Assembly: GCF_002216795.1 (NCBI RefSeq)
Contig: NZ_CP022316.1
Location: 2,294,001-2,358,000, forward strand
Direction: 5' to 3'
Source: Brachybacterium avium
Lineage (GTDB): Bacteria > Actinomycetota > Actinomycetes > Actinomycetales > Dermabacteraceae
DNA length: 64,000 bases
Both the position numbers and the translations under genes were made by a program. How positions within the stretch are numbered: position 1 is the first letter of the stretch; every line of letters starts with the position of its first letter. The notes below the pieces were generated by a model, which saw nothing but the letters and a program-made list of their open reading frames with translations, did no database searches and had not been told where the DNA came from. Below, piece after piece: positions 24,975 to 35,120 of the stretch.

Positions 24975-26615
24975 TTGAGACCACTGACCCAAGCAGGCGG
25001 AACGCCTGATCACAGGCGGCTGCCGGGCTCGGTGGGGCGCTCTGCGAACGTCACGGCGGGTACCGCGACTCGCCGTGGAGTCCTCGGGGGAGGGCTCGGG
25101 CTGGGACTGAGTGCCGTTCTCGCTGCATGCGGTGGGGCCGCAGCTCCCGCCCAGCAGTTCGATCTCGAGGGGCTGCCGGTCAAGGGTGGCTCGCTGCGGG
25201 TCGGCTTCGTCGGCGGCGGCGCCTCGGACACTCTGGACGGCGCGAATGCCACCAACCTCGGCGACATCGCCCGGGCCGTGAGCATGTACAACACGCTGCT
25301 GTACTTCGATGACGACTACGTGCTGCAGCCCATGCTCGCCACCTCCGTCACCCCGAACGACGACGCCACCGTCTGGACCGCCGAGCTGCGCGACGACATC
25401 ACCTTCAGCGACGGGCGGCCGATCACGGTCGAGGACGTCATCTCCAGCTTCGAGCGGATCGTCGACCCCGAGGATCCGAAGTCCGGAGCCGCCTCGCTCA
25501 GCCATCTCCGGGACATGGTGAAGCTCGACGAGCGCACGCTCGAGTTCCGGCTCGACACCTCCGACACCGCACTGGACGAGACCTTCGGCCTCTACACCTC
25601 GATCATCGTCCCCACCGACTTCGACGTCGCGGCACCGGTGGGCTCCGGCCCCTTCATGCTCGAGAGCTTCACCGCCGCGCAGTCCACCGTGCTGCGCCGC
25701 AACCCGCACTACTGGGGCGAGGAGGGTCCCTACCTCGACGAGGTCAGCCTGCTGAACTTCAACGACACCGATGCGCTGATCAACTCGCTGCTGTCCAATC
25801 AGGTCGACGCCATCGCGCAGATCCCGCCGGCGCTCACCGAGGTCATCGCCTCGGACCAGCGGATCAAGATCCTCAACTCCGAGACCGGCATGTACCTGCC
25901 CTTCACCATGCGCGTGGACAAGGCGCCGTTCGACGACGAGCGCGTGCGCCAGGCCTTCCGCCTGGCCGCGCACCGCGAGGGGATGATCGAGCAGGTCCTC
26001 TCCGGCAAGGGCACCATCGCCAATGACATGTTCGCCGCCTTCGACCCGGCCTACCCCGGGGAGCTGCCCCAGCGCACCCAGGACATCGCCGAGGCGAAGC
26101 GGCTGCTGGCGGAGGCCGGACACCCCGACGGCCTCGAGGTGGAGCTGGTCACCGCCCCCATCCAGGCCGGCGTCGTCGAAGCCGCCCAGGTGTTCGCCGA
26201 GCAGGCGGCCGAGGCCGGCATCACCGTGACGATCAACCGCATGGACCTCACCGCCTACTGGACCGACTACCTCAACTACGACTTCTCGCAGTCGTTCTGG
26301 TACACCCGCAACTTCCTCGCGCAGTCGAACGCCGCGGTGATGCCGGGCGCCCCGTTCAACGAGACGCACTGGGAGGACGAGGAGTTCACCGCGCTGGTCG
26401 AGCAGGCCCGCGCCGAGGTCGACGACGCGGCCCGCGGTGAGCTCGTCGCCCAGGCCCAGGAGATCCTGTACGACCGCGGCGGCTACCTCATCTGGGGCTT
26501 CGCGAACCAGATCGACGCCTATCAGGGATATGTCGGCGGCTTCGTCGAGAACCGCACCGGGATCCCGCTGTCCGGGTTCCGGCTGGACCGCGTATGGATC
26601 GGAGAAGCCGCATGA
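24975..26615 (+). CDS. Peptide/opine-type ABC substrate-binding lipoprotein (family 5)
   Basis: A 546-residue family-5 solute-binding protein. Near the N-terminus, TRRGVLGGG provides a twin arginine, followed by a hydrophobic stretch and lipobox LAAC. Family features include YNTLLYFDDDYVLQPMLATS, WTAELRDDITFSDGRPITVEDVISSFERI, GSGPFMLESF and NPHYWGE. Start is a TTG at 24975 with AGAAGGAG upstream. It heads a long operon, and ends in an ATGA overlap with the permease gene. The dipeptide-type importer could carry peptides, but linkage to carnitine-breakdown genes suggests a quaternary-amine or acylcarnitine-like substrate (inference). Confidence 0.88.
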   Translation: MRPLTQAGGTPDHRRLPGSVGRSANVTAGTATRRGVLGGGLGLGLSAVLAACGGAAAPAQQFDLEGLPVKGGSLRVGFVGGGASDTLDGANATNLGDIARAVSMYNTLLYFDDDYVLQPMLATSVTPNDDATVWTAELRDDITFSDGRPITVEDVISSFERIVDPEDPKSGAASLSHLRDMVKLDERTLEFRLDTSDTALDETFGLYTSIIVPTDFDVAAPVGSGPFMLESFTAAQSTVLRRNPHYWGEEGPYLDEVSLLNFNDTDALINSLLSNQVDAIAQIPPALTEVIASDQRIKILNSETGMYLPFTMRVDKAPFDDERVRQAFRLAAHREGMIEQVLSGKGTIANDMFAAFDPAYPGELPQRTQDIAEAKRLLAEAGHPDGLEVELVTAPIQAGVVEAAQVFAEQAAEAGITVTINRMDLTAYWTDYLNYDFSQSFWYTRNFLAQSNAAVMPGAPFNETHWEDEEFTALVEQARAEVDDAARGELVAQAQEILYDRGGYLIWGFANQIDAYQGYVGGFVENRTGIPLSGFRLDRVWIGEAA

Positions 26616-27571
26616 TCGCCAAGCTCATCATCCGTCGGCTGGCCATCAGCCTCGTCATCCTGCTGGCAGTCTCCCTGCTGGTCTTCGGTGCGACCCTGCT
26701 CCTGCCGGGCGACCCGGCCCGAGCGATCCTGGGCCAGCAGGCGACCCCCGAGCGGATCGCCGCCCTGCACCAGCAGATGCATCTCGATCAGCCCGCCTGG
26801 CAGCGCTACCTGTCCTGGCTCGGTGGCCTGTTCACCGGTGATCTGGGCACCTCGGCGGCCTCCGGCCAGCCGGTCATCGACCTGCTGGCCGACCGTGCCC
26901 GCGCCTCGGTGTTCCTCATGGTCGCCGCCGCGCTGATCAGCATCCCGGCCGGTCTCGCGCTGGGCATCTGGTCCGCACTGCGCCGCGGCCGGGCCGCGGA
27001 CAGCGCCATCACGGGCATCTCGCTGGTGCTCGCGGCCCTGCCCGAGTTCGTGATCGGCATCGCCCTGGTGGCACTGTTCGCCACCACCGTGATGAGCATC
27101 CTGCCCGCGGTGACCATGTCCCCGCCGGGATCGCAGGTCTGGGACTTCCCGGCCCAGCTGATCCTGCCCACCGCGGTGCTGGTGCTGGTGGTGACCCCGT
27201 ACATCGCCCGGATGATGCGCGCGACCATGCTCGAGGTGCTCGACTCCGGCTATGTGGAGATGGCCCGGCTCAAGGGCGTCCCCGAGCGCCGCGTGATCCT
27301 GCGCCACGCCCTGCCCCACGCGATCGGACCGGTCGCCCAGGTGGTCGCGATCCAGCTGGCGTGGATGGCCGGCGGCGTGGTCGTGGTCGAGTTCCTGTTC
27401 CGCTATCCCGGGCTCGGCCAGGCCCTCATCGAAGCGGTCGACTACCGCGATGTGCAGGTGGTGCAGGCGGTGACCATGATCGTCGCGGTCATCTACATCG
27501 TCGTGAACCTGCTGGCGGACGTCGTCGGCATCCTGGCCAACCCGAAGCTGCGCACCGGAGGTGGCAAGTGA
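26612..27571 (+). CDS. ABC transporter permease (DppB-like)
   Basis: A 319-residue DppB/OppB permease with an N-terminal membrane helix, FGATLLLPGDPARAILG after it, and the EAA-type loop VEMARLKGVPERRVILRHALPHAIGP, followed by VVVEFLFRYPGLGQALIEAV. Start overlaps the binding-protein stop (ATGA); the stop overlaps the next start (TGATG). It forms one half of the membrane channel of the importer. Confidence 0.92.
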   Translation: MIAKLIIRRLAISLVILLAVSLLVFGATLLLPGDPARAILGQQATPERIAALHQQMHLDQPAWQRYLSWLGGLFTGDLGTSAASGQPVIDLLADRARASVFLMVAAALISIPAGLALGIWSALRRGRAADSAITGISLVLAALPEFVIGIALVALFATTVMSILPAVTMSPPGSQVWDFPAQLILPTAVLVLVVTPYIARMMRATMLEVLDSGYVEMARLKGVPERRVILRHALPHAIGPVAQVVAIQLAWMAGGVVVVEFLFRYPGLGQALIEAVDYRDVQVVQAVTMIVAVIYIVVNLLADVVGILANPKLRTGGGK

Positions 27572-28529
27572 TGTCCCAGGCCATGAATGCAGGCTCCCCC
27601 GGAGCGGGGGCCGAGGACCCGACGGTCGCGAATCCCACCGCCACGGAACCCGCTCCCAGCGGGCCCGACGCCCCCACCACCGGGAGCACGCGCCGCAACT
27701 CGGTGCTCACCCGCTTCTGGGCGCAGCGTCAGGCGAAGGTCGGCGTGGCGCTGACGGCCCTGGTCGTCCTCGCCGCGTTCCTGGGACCGCTGCTGCTGCC
27801 GTGGGCGACCGGCTACTCCGCCACCGAGTTCGCCGACCGTCCCTTCCAGGAATCGGGGCCGTTCGGCACCGACAATCTCGGCCGTGACGTGCTCAGCCGG
27901 TTCCTGGCCGGCGGCACTTCGCTGATCCTCTACTCCGTGCTGGCCACGGCGCTGGGACTGTTCCTGGGCCTGCTGTTCGGGATGATCGCCGCCTATGCCG
28001 GCGGCCGGCTCGACTCGCTGCTCATGCGCGCCAACGACGTGCTGCTGGCGATCCCGCAGCTGGTGTTCGCGCTGCTGGCCATCACCGTGCTGGGCCCGGA
28101 GCCCTGGGTGCTGGTGGCTGTCATCGCCATCACCCATGCCCCCGCATCGCGCGGGTCACGAGGTCGGCCACGCTGGACGTCATCAACGAGGACTACATCC
28201 GGGCCGCCGAGATGTACGCGATGCCGCGGATGCGGATCCTGTTCCGCGAGATCCTGCCCAACATCACCGGTCCGCTGGCCGTCGAGGCCGGGCTGCGCCT
28301 GACCTATTCGATCGCGGCGATCGCCTCACTGTCCTTCCTCGGCCTGGGCATGCAGCCGCCGGCCGCGGACTGGGGCCTGATGATCAACGAGAACCGCATC
28401 GCACTGTCCCTGCAGCCCTGGGGCGTGATGCTGCCGGTCCTCGCGATCGCCGTCCTGACCATCGGGACCAACCTGATCGCCGATTCGATCGCGCGGGCCT
28501 CCGCGAGCACGAACGTAGGGGAGAAGTGA
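27571..28529 (+). pseudogene. ABC permease (DppC-like), frameshifted at a C run
   Basis: From the ATG at 27571 the frame reads a DppC permease (GPFGTDNLGRDVLSRFLAGG, LLMRANDVLLAIPQLVFALLAI, AITHAP) until 28139-28143, a run of five C. With one more C the +1 frame continues RIARVTRSATLDVINEDYI, the EAA loop, and IASLSFLGLGMQPPAADWG to the stop at 28529; as written the frame runs out in unrelated residues to 28302. All other operon genes are intact and the downstream start overlaps its stop, so a homopolymer sequencing error or a very recent mutation are both possible. If real, the importer would lack one permease half. Confidence 0.85.
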
Positions 28530-30313
28530 TGTCGAGAGCACGCAGGGTCCAGGAGACCCTCACACCCACCGGCGCGCCCATGGTCGAGGGCTCGGCCTGG
28601 CACAGCACCGTCGAGAGCGGCGGCGACGTCCTCGAGATCGAGGACCTGAGGATCGTGACCACCTCGGGTGGCCGCCCGATCATCCAGGGAGTCGATCTGC
28701 GCCTGCGCCAGGGCGAGCTGCTCGCGCTGGTCGGGGAGTCCGGTTCCGGCAAGACCACGGTGGGACTGGCCGTGCTCGGCCGCTTCCGTCGCGGGCTGAC
28801 CCATGTGGGCGGCACGGTCACGGTCCACCCCTCCAACGGCACCTCCGCTGCGGTGATGACCGACCTGGGCGAGGAGGCGCTGCGTCGCCTGCGAGGCTCA
28901 CGCGTCTCCTACATCCCGCAGGATCCGGCACTGTCGCTGAATCCGGCCATGCGCGTCGGTGAGCAGATCAGCGAAGTGCTCAAGATCCACGAGTTCGGAG
29001 CCGACGACGCCGAGCGGACCGAGCGCGTGCGCGGCGTGCTGCGCGAGGTCGGGCTGCCGGATGACGACGCCTACCGGCGCCGCTGGCCCCATGAGCTCTC
29101 CGGCGGTCAGCAGCAGCGCATCGGCATCGCGATGGCCTTCGCGATGTACCCCGACGTGCTGGTGCTCGACGAGCCGACGACCGGGTTGGACGTGTCCACC
29201 CAGGCCGTGGTGCTCGAGACCATCCGCGAGATGACGGTCAAGAACAGCGTGGCCGGTCTCTACATCACCCACGACCTCGCGGTGGTCGCCGAGATCGCCG
29301 ACCGCGTGGCGGTCATGCTCCAGGGCGAGCTGGTGGAGGAAGGTCCCACGGCCGACGTGCTCGGTGCCCCGCAGCACCGCTACACCCGCACCCTGCTCGC
29401 CGCAGTCCCCGACCTCGCCGGGAAGAACAACATCGGCGAGTTCGAGGCGCGCCGCAAGGCCGTCCAGGCCGCAGAGGCGGGAGAGGCCGAGCGGCCCGCG
29501 ACCACCAGCACTCCTCGCGAGGCCGGCACGGCGGCGGCCCCGGCCACCGAGCCGGCCCCCGGTGATCCGCTGCTCGAGGTGCGCGACGTATCGCTGTCCT
29601 ACGGCACGAAGCAGGTGCTCACCAGCGTCGACCTCACTCTGCGCACCGGCGAGTGCACCTTGCTGCTGGGGGAGTCCGGCTCGGGCAAGACCACCCTCTC
29701 GCGGTCGATCGCCGGTCTGCTGGACCACTGGTCCGGATCGGTCAGGTACCAGGAGAAGGAGCTGCCGCGGTCCACCCGCCGGCGCAGCCTCGCCCAGCGG
29801 CAGGACATCCAGTACGTCTTCCAGTCCCCGTTCTCCTCGCTGAACCCGCGCCGCACGCTGGGCCAGTCCCTCGCCGTGCCGCTGGAGATGTCCGGCGAGC
29901 TCAGCGCGCCCCAGCGCAGGGAACGGGTCCGCGAGGCGCTGGACTCGGTGCGGCTGGGGAGGTCCTTCTTCGACCGTCGGCCGGGAGACCTCTCCGGCGG
30001 TGAGCGTCAGCGCGCGGCCATCGCCCGGGCGCTGGTGAACATGCCGCGGGTGCTGGTGTGCGACGAGATCACCTCGGCGCTGGACGTCTCGGTGCAGGCC
30101 AGCATCATCGATCTGCTCAGCCATCTGCGGCAGGAGCGGGGGCTGTCGATGCTCTTCGTGACCCACAACATCGCCCTGGCCCGCCACGTGGCCGAGCGCG
30201 TCGCCGTGCTGGATCACGGCGTGATCGTCGACGATGGACCGACGGACCAGGTGCTCACCGCGCCGGACCACCGTTACACCGAGGAGCTGCTGCAGAACAT
30301 CCCGACCCTCTGA
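28529..30313 (+). CDS. Fused ABC ATPase (DppD-DppF type)
   Basis: A 594-residue protein with two complete ABC ATPase modules joined by a Glu/Ala/Pro-rich linker. Module 1: GESGSGKTTVG (Walker A), LSGGQQQR signature, VLDEPTTGLD (Walker B). Module 2: GESGSGKTTLS, LSGGERQR, VCDEITSALD. Each ends in the family's RYTxxLL pattern. Such fusions energise dipeptide/nickel-type importers, here the DppB/DppC-like channel encoded upstream. Start at 28529 overlaps the preceding stop (TGATG). In module 2 the Walker B region reads DEITSALD where DEPTSALD is usual. Confidence 0.93.
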   Translation: MSRARRVQETLTPTGAPMVEGSAWHSTVESGGDVLEIEDLRIVTTSGGRPIIQGVDLRLRQGELLALVGESGSGKTTVGLAVLGRFRRGLTHVGGTVTVHPSNGTSAAVMTDLGEEALRRLRGSRVSYIPQDPALSLNPAMRVGEQISEVLKIHEFGADDAERTERVRGVLREVGLPDDDAYRRRWPHELSGGQQQRIGIAMAFAMYPDVLVLDEPTTGLDVSTQAVVLETIREMTVKNSVAGLYITHDLAVVAEIADRVAVMLQGELVEEGPTADVLGAPQHRYTRTLLAAVPDLAGKNNIGEFEARRKAVQAAEAGEAERPATTSTPREAGTAAAPATEPAPGDPLLEVRDVSLSYGTKQVLTSVDLTLRTGECTLLLGESGSGKTTLSRSIAGLLDHWSGSVRYQEKELPRSTRRRSLAQRQDIQYVFQSPFSSLNPRRTLGQSLAVPLEMSGELSAPQRRERVREALDSVRLGRSFFDRRPGDLSGGERQRAAIARALVNMPRVLVCDEITSALDVSVQASIIDLLSHLRQERGLSMLFVTHNIALARHVAERVAVLDHGVIVDDGPTDQVLTAPDHRYTEELLQNIPTL

Positions 30314-30413
30314 GGGCGGGACGGGGAGGCCACGGCCCGCCCCAGCAGCCGACGACGCAGTGGGAGACGCCTTGTCGACATCACATCATCCGACGACCGA
30401 CCCAGGAGACGAC

Positions 30414-31337
30414 ATGGCCGACGCCGTTTCCGTCCCGGCGACCACGCCGGCCGGAGCCGTGCCCTCGACCGGAGAGGCGGCGAGCTCCTCCGCGGAGGCC
30501 GTCCGCGGGCGGGTCCGTTCCTGCATCGAGGAGTCCGGTCTGGCCCAGCGCGAGTTCGCGCGCCGTATCGAGCTCGAGGAGACCAAGCTGTCCAAAGCGC
30601 TGAAGGGCACCCGCCGCTTCAGCCCGGCCGAGCTGGTACGGATCGCGACCGTCGGTGGCGTCACCGTGAACTGGCTGGTCTCCGGCTCGGACTCGGCCTC
30701 CGGACCGGCTGCGGTCCCCACTGCGGCGAGCCTGCCCCTTCGGGGGCGGGAGGCCCCGGAGCAGGGGCGCAGGCGGCAGACGATCGTCGAGACCGCCTGG
30801 GCGCTGTTCGCCTCCCGCGGCCTGCACGCGGTGAAGATCTCCGAGATCGCCGCCGAGGCCGGGGTCAGCACCGCTGCGGTCTACCACTACTTCTCCGGCA
30901 AGCGCGAGCTGTTCGAGGAGACGCTGCGCTACTCGGTCAAGCTCGCCTTCGACCGGCAGGTCGCCTCCCTGCACCTGATCTCCGGCCCGCGCGAGCGGCT
31001 CGAGCACCTCATCGGCCTGCAGCTGCCCGCAGGTGGCGCCCGTGCGCAGGAGTTCGCGATCTGGTTGCAGGCCTGGTCCGAGGTCGCCGTCGGCGCCGGC
31101 TCCCAGCAGAATCATGCCTTCGCCTACCAGCGGTGGTACCGCACGGTGCACGACGTGCTCCGTGAGGGACAGGAGTCGGGGGTGTTCACCGCCGAGCCGC
31201 TCGAGGACCTCACCACCCAGCTGACCAGCCTGATCGACGGGCTCGGCATCAAGGTGCTGGTCGGCACGATCAGCGTCGAGCAGATGGCCTCCCAGATCCA
31301 TCGCTTCCTCGAACGCCTCGTCGTCGCCCGTCCCTGA
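30414..31337 (+). CDS. XRE-TetR hybrid transcription regulator
   Basis: A 307-residue protein with two different DNA-binding domains. Residues about 25-90 are an XRE-type HTH ([38 protein letters not shown]) ending in NWLVSG; residues about 120-170 are a TetR HTH ([49 protein letters not shown]); the remainder is a TetR ligand-binding domain. Start at 30414 has CAGGAGACGAC. It sits inside the operon between the importer and the BKACE/carnitine genes, and probably controls the palindromic promoter at 24894-24923, with a pathway intermediate as ligand (inference). Confidence 0.85.
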   Translation: MADAVSVPATTPAGAVPSTGEAASSSAEAVRGRVRSCIEESGLAQREFARRIELEETKLSKALKGTRRFSPAELVRIATVGGVTVNWLVSGSDSASGPAAVPTAASLPLRGREAPEQGRRRQTIVETAWALFASRGLHAVKISEIAAEAGVSTAAVYHYFSGKRELFEETLRYSVKLAFDRQVASLHLISGPRERLEHLIGLQLPAGGARAQEFAIWLQAWSEVAVGAGSQQNHAFAYQRWYRTVHDVLREGQESGVFTAEPLEDLTTQLTSLIDGLGIKVLVGTISVEQMASQIHRFLERLVVARP

Positions 31338-31401
31338 CCGCCCCGAGACCCAGCCCCAGACCCACCCGAGACCCGGACCCACCCCACGAAAGGGATCCAC
31401 C

Positions 31402-32307
31402 ATGAGCCGCAAGGTCATCCTCACCTGCGCCGTCACCGGCGCCGGCGACACCGCCGCCAAGAGCGAGCACGTACCCGTCACCCCCGAGCAGATCGCCGCC
31501 GACGCGATCGCCGCCGCCCGCGCCGGTGCCTCCGTCGTGCACATTCACGTGCGCGATATCGAGACCACGCAGGGCTCGCGCGACGTGGAGCTGTACAGCG
31601 AGGTGGTGCGCCTGATCGGCGAGAGCGACGTCGATCCCGTCATCAACCTCACCGCCGGCATGGGGGGTGACCTCACGGTCGACCCCAGCGATCCCACCCG
31701 GGAGCTGGGCAAGCTCAAGGGGACCGACCTGGTCAGCGGCCTGGACCGGCTGCCGCATGTCGAGAAGCTGCGCCCGGAGATCTGCACCCTGGACTGCGGT
31801 TCGCTGAACTTCGGCGAGGGCAGCCAGCTCTACGTCAGCACCCCGGACATGCTCCGCGAGGGCGCTGCCCGCATCAAGGAGCTCGGGGTCAAGCCGGAGA
31901 TGGAGATCTTCGATACCGGGCAGCTGTGGTTCGCGAACGTCATGGTGGCCGAGGGCCTCATCGCCCCGCCGCCGATGTACCAGCTGTGCATGGGCATCCC
32001 CTACGGCGCCCCCGTCGACACCGGCCTGCTGGACGCCATGGTGCACATGCTGCCCGAGGGGGCGCAGTGGACATCCTTCGCCATCGGCCGCGACCAGCTG
32101 CGCTGGGTGGCGCAGTCGGTGCTGCTGGGCGGGCACGCCCGGGTGGGCCTGGAGGACAACCTCTACCTGCGCAAGGGCGTCAAGGCCACCAATGCTCAGC
32201 TCGTCGAGGAGGCCGGGAAGATCATCGACTCCCTCGGCGACCAGATCGCCACGCCCGACGAGGCCCGCGACATCCTCCAGCTCGACCGGAAGGCTCTCTC
32301 CGCATGA
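31402..32307 (+). CDS. BKACE beta-keto acid cleavage enzyme (dehydrocarnitine cleavage likely)
   Basis: A 301-residue TIM-barrel enzyme of the BKACE (DUF849) family. Seen: [14 protein letters not shown] at the start, the metal-binding VVHIHVRD near residue 48, [10 protein letters not shown], and [11 protein letters not shown] ... [14 protein letters not shown] near the C-terminus. BKACE enzymes condense a beta-keto acid with acetyl-CoA to give acetoacetate and a new acyl-CoA. With carnitine dehydrogenase and a thioesterase directly downstream, the likely substrate is 3-dehydrocarnitine, giving betainyl-CoA. GAAAGGG ribosome site; four-base ATGA overlap with the next gene. Confidence 0.88.
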   Translation: MSRKVILTCAVTGAGDTAAKSEHVPVTPEQIAADAIAAARAGASVVHIHVRDIETTQGSRDVELYSEVVRLIGESDVDPVINLTAGMGGDLTVDPSDPTRELGKLKGTDLVSGLDRLPHVEKLRPEICTLDCGSLNFGEGSQLYVSTPDMLREGAARIKELGVKPEMEIFDTGQLWFANVMVAEGLIAPPPMYQLCMGIPYGAPVDTGLLDAMVHMLPEGAQWTSFAIGRDQLRWVAQSVLLGGHARVGLEDNLYLRKGVKATNAQLVEEAGKIIDSLGDQIATPDEARDILQLDRKALSA

Positions 32308-33296
32308 CCACTGCATCCGCTGCTCCCACCCCCGACCCGCAGCCGCCCGAGGTCGCGGAGGTCACCACGATCGCCTGCGTCGGCATCGGCACCATCGGCG
32401 GCGGCTGGGCCGCCTACTTCCTCTCCCGCGGCTACCGGGTCCAGGCCTGGGACCCCTCGCCCGAGGCCGGGGACCGGGTCCGCGCGCTCATCGACGCTGC
32501 CTGGCCCGCACTGACCCAGCTGGGGTTGGCCGAGGGCGCCGATCCGCACGCCATCTCCATCCACACCGATCTGGCCGAGGCGCTCGACGGCGCCCAGTTC
32601 GTGCAGGAGAGCGCCCCCGAGGTTCTGGAGATGAAGCAGCAGCTGCTGGCGGACATCGATGCGCACGCCGCCCCGGGCGTCATCATCGCCTCCTCCACCT
32701 CCGGCTACTCGATGACGGAGATGGCGGTGGACGCGGCCACTCCCGAGCGGCTGGTCGTCGGCCACCCCTTCAATCCGCCCTACCTGATCCCGCTGGTCGA
32801 GGTGGTCGGTGGCGAGCAGACCTCGCCCGCGGCCGTCGACTGGGTCTCTGCCTGGTACGAGCACCTGGGCAAGTCCGTGATCACGATGGACCACGAGGTG
32901 CCCGGCTTCATCGCCAACCGGCTGCAGGAGGCGCTGTGGCGGGAGGCGCTGCACATGGTGGACAACGGCGAGGCGACGGTCGAGCAGATCGACCGCTCCA
33001 TCACCGACGGTCCCGGCCTGCGCTGGCCCCTGCAGGGCCCCATGCTCACCTTCCACCTGGCCGGCGGGCCCGGCGGGATGGCCCACATGCTCGACCACTT
33101 CGGGCCCTCGCTGAAGTCCCCCTGGACTCGGCTGGAGGCCCCGGAGCTGACCGAGGAGCTGCGCGGCGCCGTGGTGGCAGGCTGCGATGACGAGGCCGAC
33201 GGGCGCACCGTGCCCGAGCTCGTCGCCCAGCGCGACCAGGCCATCATCGCGGTGCGCCAGGTCATCGAGCAGCTGCGCCGAGGCTCCGCGGCATGA
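32304..33296 (+). CDS. L-carnitine dehydrogenase-like 3-hydroxyacyl-CoA dehydrogenase family protein
   Basis: A 330-residue NAD-dependent dehydrogenase. The Rossmann signature [20 protein letters not shown] (near residue 30), [11 protein letters not shown], and [21 protein letters not shown] with the catalytic His are those of L-carnitine dehydrogenase and relatives in the 3-hydroxyacyl-CoA dehydrogenase fold. It should oxidise carnitine to 3-dehydrocarnitine, the BKACE substrate. It overlaps both neighbours by four bases; in some bacteria the downstream thioesterase is fused to this enzyme, here they are separate. Confidence 0.87.
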   Translation: MTTASAAPTPDPQPPEVAEVTTIACVGIGTIGGGWAAYFLSRGYRVQAWDPSPEAGDRVRALIDAAWPALTQLGLAEGADPHAISIHTDLAEALDGAQFVQESAPEVLEMKQQLLADIDAHAAPGVIIASSTSGYSMTEMAVDAATPERLVVGHPFNPPYLIPLVEVVGGEQTSPAAVDWVSAWYEHLGKSVITMDHEVPGFIANRLQEALWREALHMVDNGEATVEQIDRSITDGPGLRWPLQGPMLTFHLAGGPGGMAHMLDHFGPSLKSPWTRLEAPELTEELRGAVVAGCDDEADGRTVPELVAQRDQAIIAVRQVIEQLRRGSAA

Positions 33297-33805
33297 GTGC
33301 GCTGCCCGCCTTCCGCACCCCGGTGCGCCAGGAGTGGATCGACTACAACGGCCATCTCTCCGAGGCGTACTACGTGCTCGTGTTCGGCTTCGCCACCGAC
33401 GCGGTGATGGAGCAGATCGGGCTGGGCGCCGCCGAGCGCGAGCAGGCCGGCTCCTCGCTGTACACCGTCGAGGCGCATGTGCGGTACCTGCAGGAGGTGC
33501 CCCGCGGTGCGGAGCTGGTGGTGACCACCGCGATCGCCGGTGCCGCGGCCAAGAAGCTGCACCTGGCGCACGAGATGCGGGTGGATGGGGAGCTGGTCGC
33601 GACCGAGGAGATCCTGGCGCTGCACGTGGCCGGGGACCCGGCCCGGTCCGCGCCCTTCCCCGAGCCGGTCGCGACCCGGATCGCCGGCATCGCGGCCGCG
33701 GGGCCTGCCGGGGCCGAGGGGATCCCAGCGGCCGACGGGGCCGCCGAGAGCCTCGGCGCCTCCGTCACCCCGCCCGACTGGGTGGGGCGCGCGATCCGTC
33801 TCTGA
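33293..33805 (+). CDS. Hotdog acyl-CoA thioesterase (betainyl-CoA thioesterase likely)
   Basis: A 170-residue hotdog-fold thioesterase. Its VRQEWIDYNGHLSEAYYVLVFGFATDAVM segment is the 4-hydroxybenzoyl-CoA-thioesterase-type active-site region, with Asp and Gly-His, followed by TVEAHVRYLQEV. The last ~45 residues are Ala/Pro-rich. It would release glycine betaine from betainyl-CoA, completing the path from carnitine. Starts on an ATGA overlap with the dehydrogenase gene. Confidence 0.85.
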   Translation: MSALPAFRTPVRQEWIDYNGHLSEAYYVLVFGFATDAVMEQIGLGAAEREQAGSSLYTVEAHVRYLQEVPRGAELVVTTAIAGAAAKKLHLAHEMRVDGELVATEEILALHVAGDPARSAPFPEPVATRIAGIAAAGPAGAEGIPAADGAAESLGASVTPPDWVGRAIRL

Positions 33806-33850
33806 ACCGCCTACACCCCACCGACCGAAGCCCCCAGGAGGAGTTCCCCG

Positions 33851-35020
33851 ATGTCCACATCCACCGTTCCCTCAGGTGATCCGTCCGCGGTCACCGTCCG
33901 CGCCTGCGAGGGACTGCCCGGCGACATCGCTGAGCGTCTCGTCGAGATCTTCGGTCGCCACCTCGCCGCCTCCGAGGGTGGGATGGCGTTCTCCGTCCAC
34001 CGCGCCGGGCAGCCGCTGCTGCAGCTGCACGGCGGGCAGGCAGCACCCGGCCGGCCATGGACCGCGGACACTATGGCGGTGCTGTTCTCCGGCACGAAGG
34101 GGCTCACGGCCACCCTCGCCGCGCTCCTCATCGGCCGCGGGCAGCTGGATCCCGAGGCCCCGGTCGCGCAGTACTGGCCGGAGTTCGCGGCAGCCGGGAA
34201 GGGGCAGGTGCGGATCCACCACCTGCTGGACCACACCGTCGGCCTGCCCTACGTCGACCCCGATCCGGCCACGGATGCCGAGAGGCTCGACAACCATCTG
34301 ATGGCCGAGCGCCTCGCCGCCCAGCCCACGCTGTGGGAGCCGGGCACGAAGATCGCCTACCACGCCCTGACCTACGGCTACCTGCTGGCGGAGGTGCTGC
34401 GCCGGGTCAGCGGGCGCAGTGTCGGAGAGCTGCTGCGCACCGAGCTGGCAGAGCCCTTCGGACTCGATGTCCACCTGGGACTGCCGGAGTCGGAGGAGGC
34501 GCGGGTCGCTCCGGTGTTCCGTGCCGCGGGCTACCGGATCTCCACCTACCTGCAGGACGATCCGGAGCGGCGCGCGATCGTGGACCGGATGTACGGCAGC
34601 AGCCTGACCGCCGAGAACCCCCCGTTCAACACCCGCGCCCACCACGCCGCAGAGCTCGCCGCCGGCGGCGGGATCGGCACGGCCGACGCGATGGCGAGGA
34701 TGTACTCCCTGCTCATCGCCGCCGACGCACCGCTGCTCCCGGCCGACACCCTGGCCCGCGCCACTCGCACCTGGTCCCAGGGCACGGACACGATCAACGA
34801 CCGGCCGGTGCGCTTCGGCCTCGGCTATGAGCTCGATGACCCCATCGGCACCTACGGCCCGGTGCGCCCCGCCTTCGGCCACACCGGCGCCGGCGGCGGG
34901 CTGCACGGTGCCTGGCCCGAGCAGGACCTCGCCTTCTCCTTCCTGCCCAACGAGATGCAGAGCGAGGACGTGGACCGGCGGGTCAAGGACCTGCTGGAGG
35001 TGCTGGCGGAGGCCGCGTAG
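33851..35020 (+). CDS. Beta-lactamase-family serine hydrolase/esterase
   Basis: A 389-residue protein of the class C beta-lactamase / esterase (EstB, PBP-like) fold, without signal peptide, so cytoplasmic. The S-x-x-K nucleophile motif is SGTK (near residue 80), a Tyr motif occurs as YHALTYG (near residue 170), and the third motif region is FGHTGAGGG near residue 345. An AGGAGG site precedes the ATG. As the last gene of the carnitine operon it may hydrolyse acylcarnitine-type or other esters to free the substrate; that role is inferred only from position. Confidence 0.8.
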   Translation: MSTSTVPSGDPSAVTVRACEGLPGDIAERLVEIFGRHLAASEGGMAFSVHRAGQPLLQLHGGQAAPGRPWTADTMAVLFSGTKGLTATLAALLIGRGQLDPEAPVAQYWPEFAAAGKGQVRIHHLLDHTVGLPYVDPDPATDAERLDNHLMAERLAAQPTLWEPGTKIAYHALTYGYLLAEVLRRVSGRSVGELLRTELAEPFGLDVHLGLPESEEARVAPVFRAAGYRISTYLQDDPERRAIVDRMYGSSLTAENPPFNTRAHHAAELAAGGGIGTADAMARMYSLLIAADAPLLPADTLARATRTWSQGTDTINDRPVRFGLGYELDDPIGTYGPVRPAFGHTGAGGGLHGAWPEQDLAFSFLPNEMQSEDVDRRVKDLLEVLAEAA

Positions 35021-35120
35021 GGCGAAGCAATCCTGCCCCGGCGCAGCAGTGGAGGGGCCCCAGGAGCGGTCTCCCCGTGTGCCGGAGCCCCCGGTGCAGC
35101 GATACTGCGACGGGCCCGGC

